Below, one piece after another: positions 1 through 8,435 of a DNA stretch of 52,705 nucleotides (positions are counted from its first letter, which is position 1; the number at the start of each line of letters is the position of its first letter). The translations under genes were made by a program, and so were the position numbers. The notes below the pieces were generated by a model that searched no databases, had not been told where the DNA came from, and saw nothing but the letters and a program-made list of their open reading frames with translations. The stretch comes from a virus. The DNA is taken from the IMG/VR virus record IMGVR_UViG_3300005288_000018, positions 1 to 52,705 of that record; one strand, given 5' to 3'.

Positions 1-36
1 CTAGTGACGCCATTCACTAGATCTCAGACAAGACTA

Positions 37-64
37 AGCCCGCCAAATGGCGGGCTATTTTTAT
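37..64 (+). terminator. Rho-independent terminator
   Basis: Perfect 8-bp stem AGCCCGCC/GGCGGGCT (37-44 with 49-56, loop AAAT) followed by ATTTTTAT on the plus strand. It would end transcription entering from the left. It also lies just downstream of the last leftward gene (stop at 78), so it may act in both directions. A further 7-bp inverted repeat, CTAGTGA/TCACTAG, sits at 1-20. Confidence 0.75.
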
Positions 65-77
65 ACCTAAAATAAAG

Positions 78-272
78 TTACTCGGTACGTTTGACGACAG
101 TTTCAAACATAGTCTTATCACTCTTAGGTTCAGTTGTAACCTTATGCTTTACAGCTTCCACTTGCAAGCTCTGCTTCTGTTTAAATACTTCACTTTGTAG
201 GTAGGTATATCCACCGACTAGTACGACAACTAGAAGGCACAAGCCTGCAATTAGATCTTCATAACCTTTCAT
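78..272 (-). CDS. Small single-pass membrane protein
   Basis: 64 aa. One hydrophobic helix at about residues 8-24 (LIAGLCLLVVVLVGGYTYL), then a Lys-rich polar tail, giving an N-anchored topology. Its ATG overlaps the stop of the preceding gene (ATGA), so translation is probably coupled. It is the last gene of the leftward unit. Function unknown. Confidence 0.65.
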   Translation of the reverse strand: MKGYEDLIAGLCLLVVVLVGGYTYLQSEVFKQKQSLQVEAVKHKVTTEPKSDKTMFETVVKRTE

Positions 273-463
273 TCTGTTTCATCCAAAGCAGTGACTTTAA
301 GAATTTCAATCGTCATATCTGTATAACCCATTTCTTTACCAAACTCAAAGCAAGCTTGGTCACGACTGTCCGCTTCTACTTGAAAAGACTTGAGGCCGGC
401 AACAAAGTGTTCAAAGTCATCACCATCATACTGTGACGAGTAAATAATTTCAAATGTTTTCAT
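269..463 (-). CDS. Hypothetical protein
   Basis: 64 aa, acidic. I place the start at the ATG at 463, preceded by GGTGGTG and 1 nt after the upstream stop, rather than at an in-frame ATG 33 nt earlier inside the upstream gene. Stop overlaps the next ATG. No recognisable domain. Confidence 0.65.
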   Translation of the reverse strand: MKTFEIIYSSQYDGDDFEHFVAGLKSFQVEADSRDQACFEFGKEMGYTDMTIEILKVTALDETE

Positions 464-464
464 G

Positions 465-929
465 TCACCACCATAATGATTTATATTTCTGTCCAAAGAG
501 ATTCAAACCCTCTTGAACCTTACTTTCATGTTCATCCATATCAGCATAATACCTAGCTCTCTCTTCCAGATTATCACACTCTATTGTGTATGGAACTGAG
601 CAGCCAGCTTTAGCAACACCTCCGGGAACAGGCGCCATCTCAAGACTAAAGTTATAGTGTCTCATATCAGGCTCTTTATTCTCAAAAGCATACATCATCT
701 TCTTTATGTCGTCTAGCCAATTTTGTATTTCTTGATCTGTGACATCAAGATCAGGGTTGGCACAGTATTCACTCGGGACACCTAGACAACCTCCTTCTTT
801 GTTACGTTTCTCCAATACTTCGTGGAACTTTGACAGTCCTGCGTAAATGATTGGGGATAGGGTGTAGTCAAGACTGTAGGTGTCTCTGTAGCCAAACTGC
901 CACTTACCTTTTCGTTTAATTACTGACAT
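465..929 (-). CDS. Conserved phage hypothetical protein
   Basis: 154 aa from the ATG at 929, which overlaps the upstream stop (TAATG) with GGAG about 12 nt before it; a TTG 36 nt upstream is less likely. The N-terminal pattern (GYRDTYSLDYTLSPII) resembles a family of unknown-function phage proteins recalled from other genomes. Contains three Cys. Function not assigned. Confidence 0.7.
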   Translation of the reverse strand: MSVIKRKGKWQFGYRDTYSLDYTLSPIIYAGLSKFHEVLEKRNKEGGCLGVPSEYCANPDLDVTDQEIQNWLDDIKKMMYAFENKEPDMRHYNFSLEMAPVPGGVAKAGCSVPYTIECDNLEERARYYADMDEHESKVQEGLNLFGQKYKSLWW

Positions 930-1300
930 TAAATATAACACTCCGAATAAAGGGTTCCGGGACAAGTATCTTCACGGATAATCTGACCAGCAGCTTTAGC
1001 AATTGGATAAGCTTCTTTGCGAGTTAGGAAGTTACCGTATTGATCTGTGAAGCCTTGAATCATCTTATCCCCATCACACCATTCTTCCAACACTTCCTCC
1101 ATCATCATAATCTGCATTTCCATAATAGGGCAGCTATGACGTGTCCCTGTTACAATATATCCATTGTAATTGTAGGCAGCTTGAGCAATACGACGTTGTA
1201 CACCATAGTATTCCCAACGTGTACGACCATCTTCCATGATGTTACCACGAAGACGTTCTTGGTATTGCTCTACGACAGCTTTGATTCGTTCAATACTCAT
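929..1300 (-). CDS. Conserved phage hypothetical protein
   Basis: 123 aa. The central GTRHSCPIM and the later GFTDQYGNFLTRKEAYPIAK resemble a widespread phage family of unknown function with a conserved Arg-His-x-Cys and a 'GFxDxxGxFLxRxEA' block. Starts at an ATG overlapping the upstream TGA; ends overlapping the next gene. Confidence 0.7.
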   Translation of the reverse strand: MSIERIKAVVEQYQERLRGNIMEDGRTRWEYYGVQRRIAQAAYNYNGYIVTGTRHSCPIMEMQIMMMEEVLEEWCDGDKMIQGFTDQYGNFLTRKEAYPIAKAAGQIIREDTCPGTLYSECYI

Positions 1301-1449
1301 ATGCTAAACCCCATTAATTCTTCTGGTTTCACATCAATCCATTGGTTGTCAATTTTCTTTTGCAACACCAAGAATGTACGTCCAATGGCAGGTTCACGAT
1401 AAACTCGGAATTGATATTGGCCTGTTGATAGTAGTTCTTTGATATTCAT
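1297..1449 (-). CDS. Small hypothetical protein
   Basis: 50 aa (begins MNIKELLSTGQYQF, ends ELMGFSI). ATG at 1449 preceded by GGAG at 8-nt spacing; TGA overlaps the next gene's ATG. Beta-rich, basic; function unknown. Confidence 0.6.
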   Translation of the reverse strand: MNIKELLSTGQYQFRVYREPAIGRTFLVLQKKIDNQWIDVKPEELMGFSI

Positions 1450-1460
1450 TTAAATTCTCC

Positions 1461-1495
1461 AAAAGAAAAAGGACCAGAGCTTTCGCCTTGGTCCT
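1461..1495 (-). terminator. Rho-independent terminator (leftward)
   Basis: Stem AGGACCA (1470-1476) pairs with TGGTCCT (1489-1495); read on the minus strand it is followed by TTTTTC then TTTT. It closes the nrdJ transcript after the Cys-rich gene at 1522. Confidence 0.75.
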
Positions 1496-1521
1496 CAGTT
1501 TAGGCTTCTTTCAAAGCTATG

Positions 1522-1713
1522 TCAAGCCTTGTTAAGGCAGTTTTTACACATGCAAACGTCGTTCATTTCCAACCCCTTGCTCTGTACACTGAAGCACCAA
1601 CAAGTGTTTTTACCCAGCGAAATATCGCATCGAACAGGGTTTTCACATTGTGGACAGGAATGGGTTACGTTAGATTGTGTACCAACCTTTTCCATTAGTT
1701 CAATGTAGTCCAT
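1522..1713 (-). CDS. Cysteine-rich CWC-type small protein
   Basis: 63 aa with eight Cys. The pattern CPxC-x5-C-x7-CWC (residues about 20-39) matches the small Cys_rich_CWC family of putative metal-binding proteins; a second CMCKNC pair ends the protein. Directly follows nrdJ (8-nt gap) and precedes a terminator, so it is the last gene of that unit. Role unknown. Confidence 0.6.
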   Translation of the reverse strand: MDYIELMEKVGTQSNVTHSCPQCENPVRCDISLGKNTCWCFSVQSKGLEMNDVCMCKNCLNKA

Positions 1714-1721
1714 AAGTCTCC

Positions 1722-3941
1722 TTAGAAACTAATTTCACAAACACCACCTGCACAAGCTTGGCTGCCCATTGTGTCTACTTCAGTGTAACTCTGCTGAGAA
1801 AGGTCTTTGGAGAAGTCTACATCAACAAAGTTATTGTTGATCCCAACCCATTTGTGAAGATTGTGACAATCCTTCAACATAAAGGTCAGTTTCATAACAT
1901 CCCCATCAAAGTTTCGTTCTGCAAACTTCTTAACTCGACGTACCCAATCACGTTTCAACAAGTCACTAGAGTCTTCTGGATCAAGTTTCAAGCCAAACCC
2001 AAGTGCTGTGTCACAGGCCATCCACAAGTTATTACCAAATGCTTGCAATGCACCAACAATCAAACCAGATGCAAACATTGAGCTATCACCGTACATATCC
2101 ACAATCTGTTGTGCTGTGAACACTTCAGTGAATGGAGCTTGAGCATATGCACGATCACCCATTGAGCTAAGAAGAGAGATACCAGCAAACCATTTACGGT
2201 TGTTGTAAATATACTCCTCAACTTCGTCCCAATCATCGACTGTAATAGTGTTACTTACGTTGTGACGAAGATCCGGGTCAACACACAATTCATAGTTAGT
2301 ACCGTGTTCAATCCAATATTGCTGAGCAGTTTTTACATAATCAAGCTGCTTCACGCCCATCAAATCAGATTTGTAAATACTACCCTCTTTACTTTCAACA
2401 GGGAAGCTAACTACAACGTCTGTCCCGCTACTACTCCAAACACTTGGCTCAACCATTTTAGGGTTGGTCTTAGTGATGATACGAGTAACTTCATCTCCCA
2501 CATTCATCTGTACATTGCGCAAGTATTTAGGGCTGTGTTCCCCATGAATACCAGAAGCTGTACCAAGAATAACGGAAGCATTACCACTTGGTTTAACTGC
2601 TGTAGTTCGTGCTGCCTGATTGATGCCCAACAGTTTTGCAACTTCTTTGTTCACTGCTTTTACAATTGTAGCACCAGCAATCATATTATCAGGATCAAAC
2701 AGTACATCGGGGTTGTTCATCCAACCTGTAATACTTACGCCAAGCAAAGCTTCTTTCTCTGTAATACGTCGTGTAGCATCAGAGAGGTATTTGAAATTAG
2801 AGTAACCAGCTTGCAGAGTACCGAGAATTGCACCAGCCTTACAAGCCCGGAAGAATGATTCTTTATCTACACACTTACCCCCATTAATTTCTGTCAAATT
2901 ACAGAATTGAAAACCTGACTCACCGTTCTCTGCAACTGGCAACATGCCAATTTCTACGCAAGGATTAAAGCAAAACTCTTTGTTCTCTGTGAAGATAAAG
3001 CCGGGTTCACCAAAGTCTTTAACAGACTTCATAATGTTAGCCCACTCTTCACGGCTTAGTTCATCACGAACAAGCATTACAGAGTTATTACTACGACCAC
3101 GTTGAGGGTTATCAACAAACCAATCACCAGTCTTGGCTTTCAACATCAACTCATCATCTTTATCAAACATACAGATGGTTGCAGACCGGCGAACACCACC
3201 ACTCAAAACTGCATCAGACATGTGCATAACAAAGTCATAGGCTGTAATGGTAGGAACGCTAACAGCTTCTGTTTTCCCCTCAACTAATGCTTCCAGCAAA
3301 GCTTCACACTTGACCAACGCACTACGCAACCCAGCTGGACCGGGAGCCTTAAACCCACCAGAAATCAAAGCACCTTTAGGACGAATCTTGTTGAAGTCAA
3401 AGTGTACTTGGCAACCTTTGTATTCAGGGAAACTACCACCATCTACAAAGTAACTACTGAACAATACACCAAATGCATCAGCCCAACCTTCAATTGTATC
3501 TGGAACTTGGAATACTTTTACTTTCTTTTCGTAACGCTTATGTACTTTTGGAAGCTTTGCAATGTGATGGGACTGAACAGAGAAACCAACACCACAACCA
3601 CACAACAGAAGGTACATGCATTCTTGAAAGAATGTCGCACGGTCACAGTGAGATACAGAGCAGTTGTACATACGGGCTTCATGTTTAAACAGTTGCTCAC
3701 CACCAAACTGCAATGCTCGTTGTGCCCCCAGTACAGCTTTATCTTTGTAAGCTTGTTCTGCGAAAGCAATATATTCTTCAAGTTCTGGTGTCATTACAGA
3801 AGCGTACTTCTGTCGGTGCATATTCATTACACGAGAAACAGATTCTTCCCAAGTTTCGTAGCCCCCTTTCACTTCATCCCAACGAGAATAGCCCATGTAA
3901 AATTTAGAGGACGACATCATATCTTTGCCAGCGGTATTCAT
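1722..3941 (-). CDS. nrdJ: Adenosylcobalamin-dependent ribonucleotide reductase (class II)
   Basis: 739 aa, the same length as the monomeric Lactobacillus leichmannii RTPR. It should reduce ribonucleotides to deoxyribonucleotides with a B12-generated thiyl radical. Visible: FNPCVEIG (candidate thiyl-radical Cys), FCNLTEI, an N-terminal NCSVSHC segment carrying a candidate active-site Cys, and the C-terminal CAGGVC pair with the spacing of the re-reducing cysteines. Start ATG has AAGGAG at short spacing. With ThyX, the MazG-like protein and the deaminase it forms the dNTP supply set. Class II makes the phage independent of oxygen but dependent on host cobalamin. No internal stop or intron. Confidence 0.93.
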   Translation of the reverse strand: MNTAGKDMMSSSKFYMGYSRWDEVKGGYETWEESVSRVMNMHRQKYASVMTPELEEYIAFAEQAYKDKAVLGAQRALQFGGEQLFKHEARMYNCSVSHCDRATFFQECMYLLLCGCGVGFSVQSHHIAKLPKVHKRYEKKVKVFQVPDTIEGWADAFGVLFSSYFVDGGSFPEYKGCQVHFDFNKIRPKGALISGGFKAPGPAGLRSALVKCEALLEALVEGKTEAVSVPTITAYDFVMHMSDAVLSGGVRRSATICMFDKDDELMLKAKTGDWFVDNPQRGRSNNSVMLVRDELSREEWANIMKSVKDFGEPGFIFTENKEFCFNPCVEIGMLPVAENGESGFQFCNLTEINGGKCVDKESFFRACKAGAILGTLQAGYSNFKYLSDATRRITEKEALLGVSITGWMNNPDVLFDPDNMIAGATIVKAVNKEVAKLLGINQAARTTAVKPSGNASVILGTASGIHGEHSPKYLRNVQMNVGDEVTRIITKTNPKMVEPSVWSSSGTDVVVSFPVESKEGSIYKSDLMGVKQLDYVKTAQQYWIEHGTNYELCVDPDLRHNVSNTITVDDWDEVEEYIYNNRKWFAGISLLSSMGDRAYAQAPFTEVFTAQQIVDMYGDSSMFASGLIVGALQAFGNNLWMACDTALGFGLKLDPEDSSDLLKRDWVRRVKKFAERNFDGDVMKLTFMLKDCHNLHKWVGINNNFVDVDFSKDLSQQSYTEVDTMGSQACAGGVCEISF

Positions 3942-3972
3942 ACAACTCCTTATTTAATAAAATATTTAATTC

Positions 3973-4335
3973 TTAATTTGCGTGCTTCTGTAGCTGATCA
4001 ATAATCATACCGGTATTGTTAATTTGAGCACCAATTGTTTTTAGATCAATTCGAAGATCAAGACTACAATTTTCTACGATTGCATCCCAACTAGCCGAGC
4101 CACCCACTAGCCACTCTTTACAGTTACGCTCATGACCTTGATAAAGGATGCAAGTTACCACATTTCCTTGCAAGTTCCGATGAGTGCAAAGCACCTCTTC
4201 TACCCCCATTGAAACGTCAAGTCCGTTTTCAAATAATACTTGCTTGATCACATCTTGATCATTGTCCCCATAAGCCTTGGTAAATTTATCTACCAAAAGC
4301 AAGTCACTAAATGACAGATTATACCCAACACTCAT
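3973..4335 (-). CDS. Hypothetical protein
   Basis: 120 aa with four Cys. ATG preceded by GAGGAG at 7-8 nt; its start overlaps the end of the HNH gene. No domain recognised. It lies between nrdJ and an HNH gene in the same operon. Confidence 0.65.
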   Translation of the reverse strand: MSVGYNLSFSDLLLVDKFTKAYGDNDQDVIKQVLFENGLDVSMGVEEVLCTHRNLQGNVVTCILYQGHERNCKEWLVGGSASWDAIVENCSLDLRIDLKTIGAQINNTGMIIDQLQKHAN

Positions 4336-4994
4336 TGTGAATCTCCTCGACTAAAACCATAAAGTTCAATTTCTGCTTTTTCGACAGCTTCAACTGCCTT
4401 GTCGTAATCTTTAAAGCTACCGTACCAATATACTTTACCGGCTTTGTTTAACCTAACAATCCACGTGTCTCTATCTGCCCTCCAGTAAACTCCACTCCTG
4501 CCGGAAGTATTAGTGACCCTCTTCCTTTGATTGAAACCTTGAAGACTTAGATCATCTGTCCATACGCAATTTTCTTTGCTGTAGTTCGCATTAACATCTT
4601 TTCTTTCAATAGTGTGAGAATCTGATGGCCTTGGTCCCATGTCTTCATAAAAAGTCTCAAAGCAATAAATCCATTCGGGTGATACACCAATACCCCTTCC
4701 AGCATATTTCATATTGGTCACATCGTTGCATCTGTTTTTCATACTACACCAAACGCTATACTCTGGACTACCTGCCATGTTGTGGGTAATCGAGGACTTA
4801 CCTCTGGCCTCTACTAGCAAACAACCGCAACTATTTGTATGTCCGCTTTTCAGGTTAAGGATTAATTTCTCACAAACAACCCCACAATCACAAAGGCACT
4901 CGATCTTATCCTTAGATTTCAGTTCCTTTTGATCTTGTAATACTGTTAGGAGCCCATACCTGTCCATTCTCTTAAGTTTGATTACTGTTGCCAT
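4332..4994 (-). CDS. HNH homing endonuclease with AP2-type DNA-binding domain
   Basis: 220 aa. N-terminal zinc-ribbon-like CLCDCG...SCGC (about 49-78), a middle 'YSVWCSMKNRCND' helix typical of phage HNH/AP2 proteins, an HNH-like core HTIERKDVNANYSKENCVW (His present, then Asn and Trp), then an AP2-like sheet SGRSGVYWRADRDTWIVRL with KVYWYGSF. Freestanding selfish endonuclease inserted between unrelated small genes; no intron is visible here. Start has only a weak GGGG upstream. Confidence 0.85.
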   Translation of the reverse strand: MATVIKLKRMDRYGLLTVLQDQKELKSKDKIECLCDCGVVCEKLILNLKSGHTNSCGCLLVEARGKSSITHNMAGSPEYSVWCSMKNRCNDVTNMKYAGRGIGVSPEWIYCFETFYEDMGPRPSDSHTIERKDVNANYSKENCVWTDDLSLQGFNQRKRVTNTSGRSGVYWRADRDTWIVRLNKAGKVYWYGSFKDYDKAVEAVEKAEIELYGFSRGDSQ

Positions 4995-5192
4995 CTATAC
5001 ATCTACCCCATCTTTAAGTTCGTCTTGGAAAAATTCAAATGCTGAAATGTCTTGCATAACTGCTGCCTCAATATCCTCGATTACATCAACAATGTAGCGT
5101 GATGACTCACTAACACTCATCCCCAAACGAATCATCAGTAGGTTTTGATATTCTTTTACGAAATCAGAGAACTTGTAATCTACGTTAATCAT
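4995..5192 (-). CDS. Hypothetical acidic protein
   Basis: 65 aa, helical, acidic C-terminus. ATG at 5192 preceded by GGAG at 7 nt, directly after thyX. Function unknown. Confidence 0.65.
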   Translation of the reverse strand: MINVDYKFSDFVKEYQNLLMIRLGMSVSESSRYIVDVIEDIEAAVMQDISAFEFFQDELKDGVDV

Positions 5193-5193
5193 T

Positions 5194-5898
5194 TTATTTC
5201 TCCGTCAATGCTTTCCACGAAACTGGGAAAATACGTTCTACTTCTTTACCAACCAATTCAGCAACCACTTGCACTTCACGTTGAGCATTAGAATCAGTTC
5301 GCTTGTTATAGAAGTTAGCGAAGCTTACCAGATTCCCTGTCCAAATCCAATTAACAATTGCACCTTGTGGAAGAATAAATCGGGCTTGTTCAGGACATAC
5401 ACCAGAGTCAAGCATTTCTTGGTAAGCTTTCAAATTCTGGTCAGTTGTCTGTTGATAGAGTGATAGGAAATAATCGCTTAGTTCATGCTCCTCTCCACTA
5501 CCTTGCTTGATACTGCCTACTGGCTTAGACCGAAAGAACTCAGGAATAAAAATCTCTGGTGTTGTGGAGATATACCGACGACTCTCCTCGTTTTCCACCA
5601 TCCCAATTTTATGCTTAAAACATTGTGTACGAATTGGTACAGGGGCTGCTACACGGAACTTCAAAGCTGTGTGAGCAAATGGTGTCCAATGATCATGCTT
5701 TGCAAGGTAGTTAATAAGCTTAGTGTCAGCTTGATTTAGTGCCTTAGCTTCAGGCATATACCCAGCGGGCATCATTTCTCGGAAACCATCGTTTACACGT
5801 TCATACTCACTAGTCTTTGAAAAGCTCACTCGTGCAGCGTTCACTACAGCTAGATCATCGCCCATATGGTCCAACAATTCTACTTTAATCTGCGACAA
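5194..5898 (-). CDS. thyX: Flavin-dependent thymidylate synthase
   Basis: 234 aa, usual length for ThyX, which makes dTMP from dUMP using FAD, NADPH and methylene-tetrahydrofolate. The ThyX signature appears near residues 82-101 as FKHKIGMVENEESRRY: the usual Arg-His-Arg is Lys-His-Lys, with the following NEESRRY intact. The C-terminal 'NLVSFANFYNKRTDSNAQREVQ' region carries the second conserved Arg block. The start is a TTG at 5898 with AAGGAG at 7 nt; it lies inside the end of the upstream small gene. Works with NrdJ and the deaminase-like gene. Confidence 0.93.
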   Translation of the reverse strand: MSQIKVELLDHMGDDLAVVNAARVSFSKTSEYERVNDGFREMMPAGYMPEAKALNQADTKLINYLAKHDHWTPFAHTALKFRVAAPVPIRTQCFKHKIGMVENEESRRYISTTPEIFIPEFFRSKPVGSIKQGSGEEHELSDYFLSLYQQTTDQNLKAYQEMLDSGVCPEQARFILPQGAIVNWIWTGNLVSFANFYNKRTDSNAQREVQVVAELVGKEVERIFPVSWKALTEK

Positions 5899-6064
5899 CT
5901 TCTTTCTCCTTATTCAAATACTCTTCAACTTCTTTCCAAGTGATATCTGGAAAGTACACATACATCATGCCTGATTTAGCTAAGTTTGTATAATCTTCTT
6001 TTGATTTTATAATGTCTTGCCAGACAAGCTTTGGTCGTTGTGTTGGAACATGTGCTATGATCAT
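5885..6064 (-). CDS. Small hypothetical protein
   Basis: 59 aa (begins MIIAHVPTQRPKLV). ATG overlaps the stop of the MazG-like gene (ATGA), and its 3' end carries the thyX ribosome site, overlapping thyX by 14 nt. Function unknown; translation of the two is probably coupled. Confidence 0.6.
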   Translation of the reverse strand: MIIAHVPTQRPKLVWQDIIKSKEDYTNLAKSGMMYVYFPDITWKEVEEYLNKEKEVVAD

Positions 6065-6540
6065 AGCAACTCCTTTGGAATAAAGCTACTCAAATCTGGA
6101 GACTCATGATGTTTTAGTTTAAGAATCTTATTGTCATGAACTCTACGAATAACATAGTACAACGTCCCTTCATAAGTTGTGTTGTCAAGGTAGCAATCAA
6201 CACCAATCTCTTCCAAAGCTTCCTTGCTATCACATACATAAGTGTAACTAGTTGTAAACTTCTGATCATTGTTATTGCAGACAGCTTCCCAAGCCTTCTT
6301 AGTTTCAACTTCACCAGCAATCAGAAGGTCTTCCATGTATTCATTGGTGTAACGGACATCAGCAAAGCCATCAACCACCCCAACCATGTCTTCAGCTTGA
6401 GCAGCATCGTAAAGCTCTTGAGCTTCTTCTAGAACTCGTGAGGCTTGGTTTTTAATTTGCTGCCAGTATTCGTAGTCAGCACCAAGATGTGGTGTGTTGC
6501 CTGCAATGTGGTTAAAGCGAGTAACGCGGTAATTCGACAA
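6061..6540 (-). CDS. MazG-like / all-alpha NTP pyrophosphohydrolase
   Basis: 159 aa. The MazG-type metal motif appears as EEAQE (about 38-42) and DGFADVRYT (about 57-65), i.e. E-E-x-x-E followed by D-x-x-x-D, in a helical N-terminal half. Such proteins hydrolyse (d)NTPs to monophosphates, e.g. dUTP or damaged nucleotides. The C-terminal 60 residues are not part of the core. TTG start with AAGGAG at about 8 nt, as in thyX. Sits in the nucleotide-metabolism stretch. Confidence 0.75.
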   Translation of the reverse strand: MSNYRVTRFNHIAGNTPHLGADYEYWQQIKNQASRVLEEAQELYDAAQAEDMVGVVDGFADVRYTNEYMEDLLIAGEVETKKAWEAVCNNNDQKFTTSYTYVCDSKEALEEIGVDCYLDNTTYEGTLYYVIRRVHDNKILKLKHHESPDLSSFIPKELL

Positions 6541-6551
6541 CTTATTTCTCC

Positions 6552-6779
6552 TTAAATAATCTCTACTTTCTCAAACCGAATAATTTCAGCATCATACGAA
6601 CCTAGTGTAATACCAAAATCTCCTTTACGACAATACTCTTTCAACTCTTTAATACGATCTTTAGCCAAACTCTCAGCTTGTTCTTTGGTTGAGCCTGAGA
6701 AATATTCTTCATGTTTGTCTGTGTAATTGTCCCAACCTTGAGTTGTATATTGTGTAACGCCAACTACTGCACGAATCAT
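6552..6779 (-). CDS. Hypothetical protein
   Basis: 75 aa. Good ribosome site (GGGAG, 7 nt). Its layout (beta strand, W-D-N, then 'STKEQAESLAKDRIKEL' helix) is that of many small phage proteins of unknown role. Confidence 0.65.
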   Translation of the reverse strand: MIRAVVGVTQYTTQGWDNYTDKHEEYFSGSTKEQAESLAKDRIKELKEYCRKGDFGITLGSYDAEIIRFEKVEII

Positions 6780-6790
6780 TTTATCTCTCC

Positions 6791-7009
6791 CTAATTAACT
6801 TGTACTTCTAGCTTGTTATTAAAGTGACGTCTTACAACATATCCCCTCCCCAAACTCCACACCGTACACAGAATAGTTGTGGAAGTGGCAATCCCAACAG
6901 GAGTTGTAAAGAACATCAAACAACCCATCGTAATCAACCAACTTCCTACCATGCCTATTGTAGTGTTTGTGCAGGTTTCAATCAAGGATTGTTTCTTAGT
7001 CTGTTTCAT
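6791..7009 (-). CDS. Two-helix membrane protein (DUF7220-like)
   Basis: 72 aa. Starts MKQTKKQSLIETCTNTTIG, the N-terminal signature I recall for small phage membrane proteins (DUF7220-like), followed by two hydrophobic segments at about 18-36 and 39-55 and a basic tail. Likely inner-membrane; function unknown. Confidence 0.6.
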   Translation of the reverse strand: MKQTKKQSLIETCTNTTIGMVGSWLITMGCLMFFTTPVGIATSTTILCTVWSLGRGYVVRRHFNNKLEVQVN

Positions 7010-7523
7010 CTCGTTTAGCCTTCTCCTGAACTAGTACACGTTCTGCAAAGAATACCAGCTTTTCCGCATCATAAACAGAGTTATTACCTTTCTTTTTCTT
7101 TCCGTTACGATCAGCAGCCATACGCCAGATTGCTTTAAACAAGTTCCCTTCAGCGAATGTCAAACCAAGAGATTCAATGATGTCATTGGCTTCAGCATCA
7201 TAAGCTTCAGATAGTGTTGTAGGATTGCCTACGTGAACTTTGTAGTAGTTTACAGAGCCGCCTGTGTGTTCTGGGCCAAGTGTCCCTTTAATGTCTACAT
7301 TATGTAGTACACCTTTCAGACGAACACTGTTACCTACACTAAGTACCTCGAGTTCATTTTCAGCAAACCCCTCTTTTGAGCCTTTACCATTGTCCACCAA
7401 ATAAGACCACGGATCAGGCCGGACTTCTATAACGTGGCCAATAAAACCTTCCTGTACATTCGGCGTGTTTTTCACACTTATTACACGATCTCCGACTTTA
7501 AACTTCTTATTTTCCAGACACAT
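6996..7523 (-). CDS. DUF3310-domain protein with N-terminal SH3-like domain
   Basis: 175 aa. Residues 1-60 form a KOW/SH3-like barrel (FKVGDRVISVKN...GFIGHVIEV). The C-terminal half is a DUF3310 domain: VNYYKV, a 'SLGLTFAEGNLFKAIWRMAADRNG' style core and a DAEKLVFFAERVL helix. DUF3310 proteins are common near phage nucleotide genes and are sometimes called nucleotide kinases; the activity is not established. Start ATG has GGGGA upstream and lies inside the end of the preceding gene. Confidence 0.75.
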   Translation of the reverse strand: MCLENKKFKVGDRVISVKNTPNVQEGFIGHVIEVRPDPWSYLVDNGKGSKEGFAENELEVLSVGNSVRLKGVLHNVDIKGTLGPEHTGGSVNYYKVHVGNPTTLSEAYDAEANDIIESLGLTFAEGNLFKAIWRMAADRNGKKKKGNNSVYDAEKLVFFAERVLVQEKAKRDETD

Positions 7524-7662
7524 CGTTATCCATCCCCTTCAATCTTTTAATTTGTTCAAGTGCATCACTCATTTGTTGTTTAAGATTGTAGACTGTTCTC
7601 GTAAGGTTGTCCACTTCTTTCTCCAACCGCGATACACTGTTTTTAAGTCTAAAATCTTCCAT
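7507..7662 (-). CDS. Small coiled-coil protein
   Basis: 51 aa. Heptad pattern over residues 5-43 (VSRLEKEVDNLTRTVYNLK). Its ATG overlaps the phosphatase stop (TAATG); its 3' end overlaps the DUF3310 gene by 17 nt and carries that gene's ribosome site. Confidence 0.6.
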   Translation of the reverse strand: MEDFRLKNSVSRLEKEVDNLTRTVYNLKQQMSDALEQIKRLKGMDNDVSGK

Positions 7663-8435
7663 TATCGCCCATACTTCTTTTTCAGATGATCAATAGAAAT
7701 AAAGCAAGGGTCAGCATAACCATCCTTAGCATTATTTAGCATAACCATGCCGCGCCAATGATTGTTTCCGGTATAACCCTTATATGCCTCTTCGTGTTGA
7801 TAGAAGGCACCGGCAATAATACCAATCTGCATCTTACCGTCAATTGTAGGTCGGACAGCAATGTCCAGAGTTTGTTTATGTCCTTGAACAAAGCTCTTAC
7901 CTACGTTCTTCAACATACTTGTTGCTGTGCCACCATATGGCTTGCCTGTCATTGGGTTAGCCAAGAAGTGTACAAAGTAAATCCCTTCAATCTCTACAGG
8001 TAAAAGAAAATCATAAACTTCCCAACCATGACGTTCCAAGTCTAGCAGCTCGTAGCCAATAAAGCCAGCGAATTCAGGAGAACTTTTAGGGACTCGCATC
8101 AATCGCTCACAGTGATTACCAAGAGTGAACACAAGGCGAGGTTCATAAACTTTCTTTTTATTAGCTCGTTGTTTAGCTTGAAGATCCTTGAGAGGTTTAA
8201 GCATCATCTCCATTGCTTCTTTACCAACATCAATATCTTTCTTAAGACGGCGACCTTCAAATGAAAGAGTGCCTTTATCATAGAAGGAAAGACTCTCAAA
8301 ATCCCAGAAATCGCCTAAACAAACAACAGTATCTGGTTTCTTTTCTACGAGGTATTCACCACACCACTTAAGATGTTCAATATCTACACCATCTTTTACT
8401 TGTGCATCTGGAATTACTAGAATACGTGAACTCAC
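7662..8435 (-). CDS. Calcineurin-like metallophosphoesterase
   Basis: 257 aa. Metallophosphatase motifs in order: IPDAQ (D, start of the fold), LGDFWDFE (GDxxD), LGNHCER (GNHE-like) and VQGHKQT (GHxx). A two-metal phosphoesterase; in phages such enzymes may process nucleic-acid ends or nucleotides, substrate unknown. GTG start at 8435 behind GGAG, overlapping the upstream TGA. Followed by the coiled-coil gene. Confidence 0.85.
   Translation of the reverse strand: MSSRILVIPDAQVKDGVDIEHLKWCGEYLVEKKPDTVVCLGDFWDFESLSFYDKGTLSFEGRRLKKDIDVGKEAMEMMLKPLKDLQAKQRANKKKVYEPRLVFTLGNHCERLMRVPKSSPEFAGFIGYELLDLERHGWEVYDFLLPVEIEGIYFVHFLANPMTGKPYGGTATSMLKNVGKSFVQGHKQTLDIAVRPTIDGKMQIGIIAGAFYQHEEAYKGYTGNNHWRGMVMLNNAKDGYADPCFISIDHLKKKYGR

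Noticed and set aside
2262-2858. 198-aa and other long plus-strand frames opposite nrdJ (also 3402-4004)
   Set aside because: Cys/Ile/Phe-rich antisense translations of a conserved enzyme, with no start signals.
1722-3941. Intron or intein in nrdJ, a frequent insertion target
   Set aside because: The reading frame and catalytic blocks are continuous at the normal 739-aa length.
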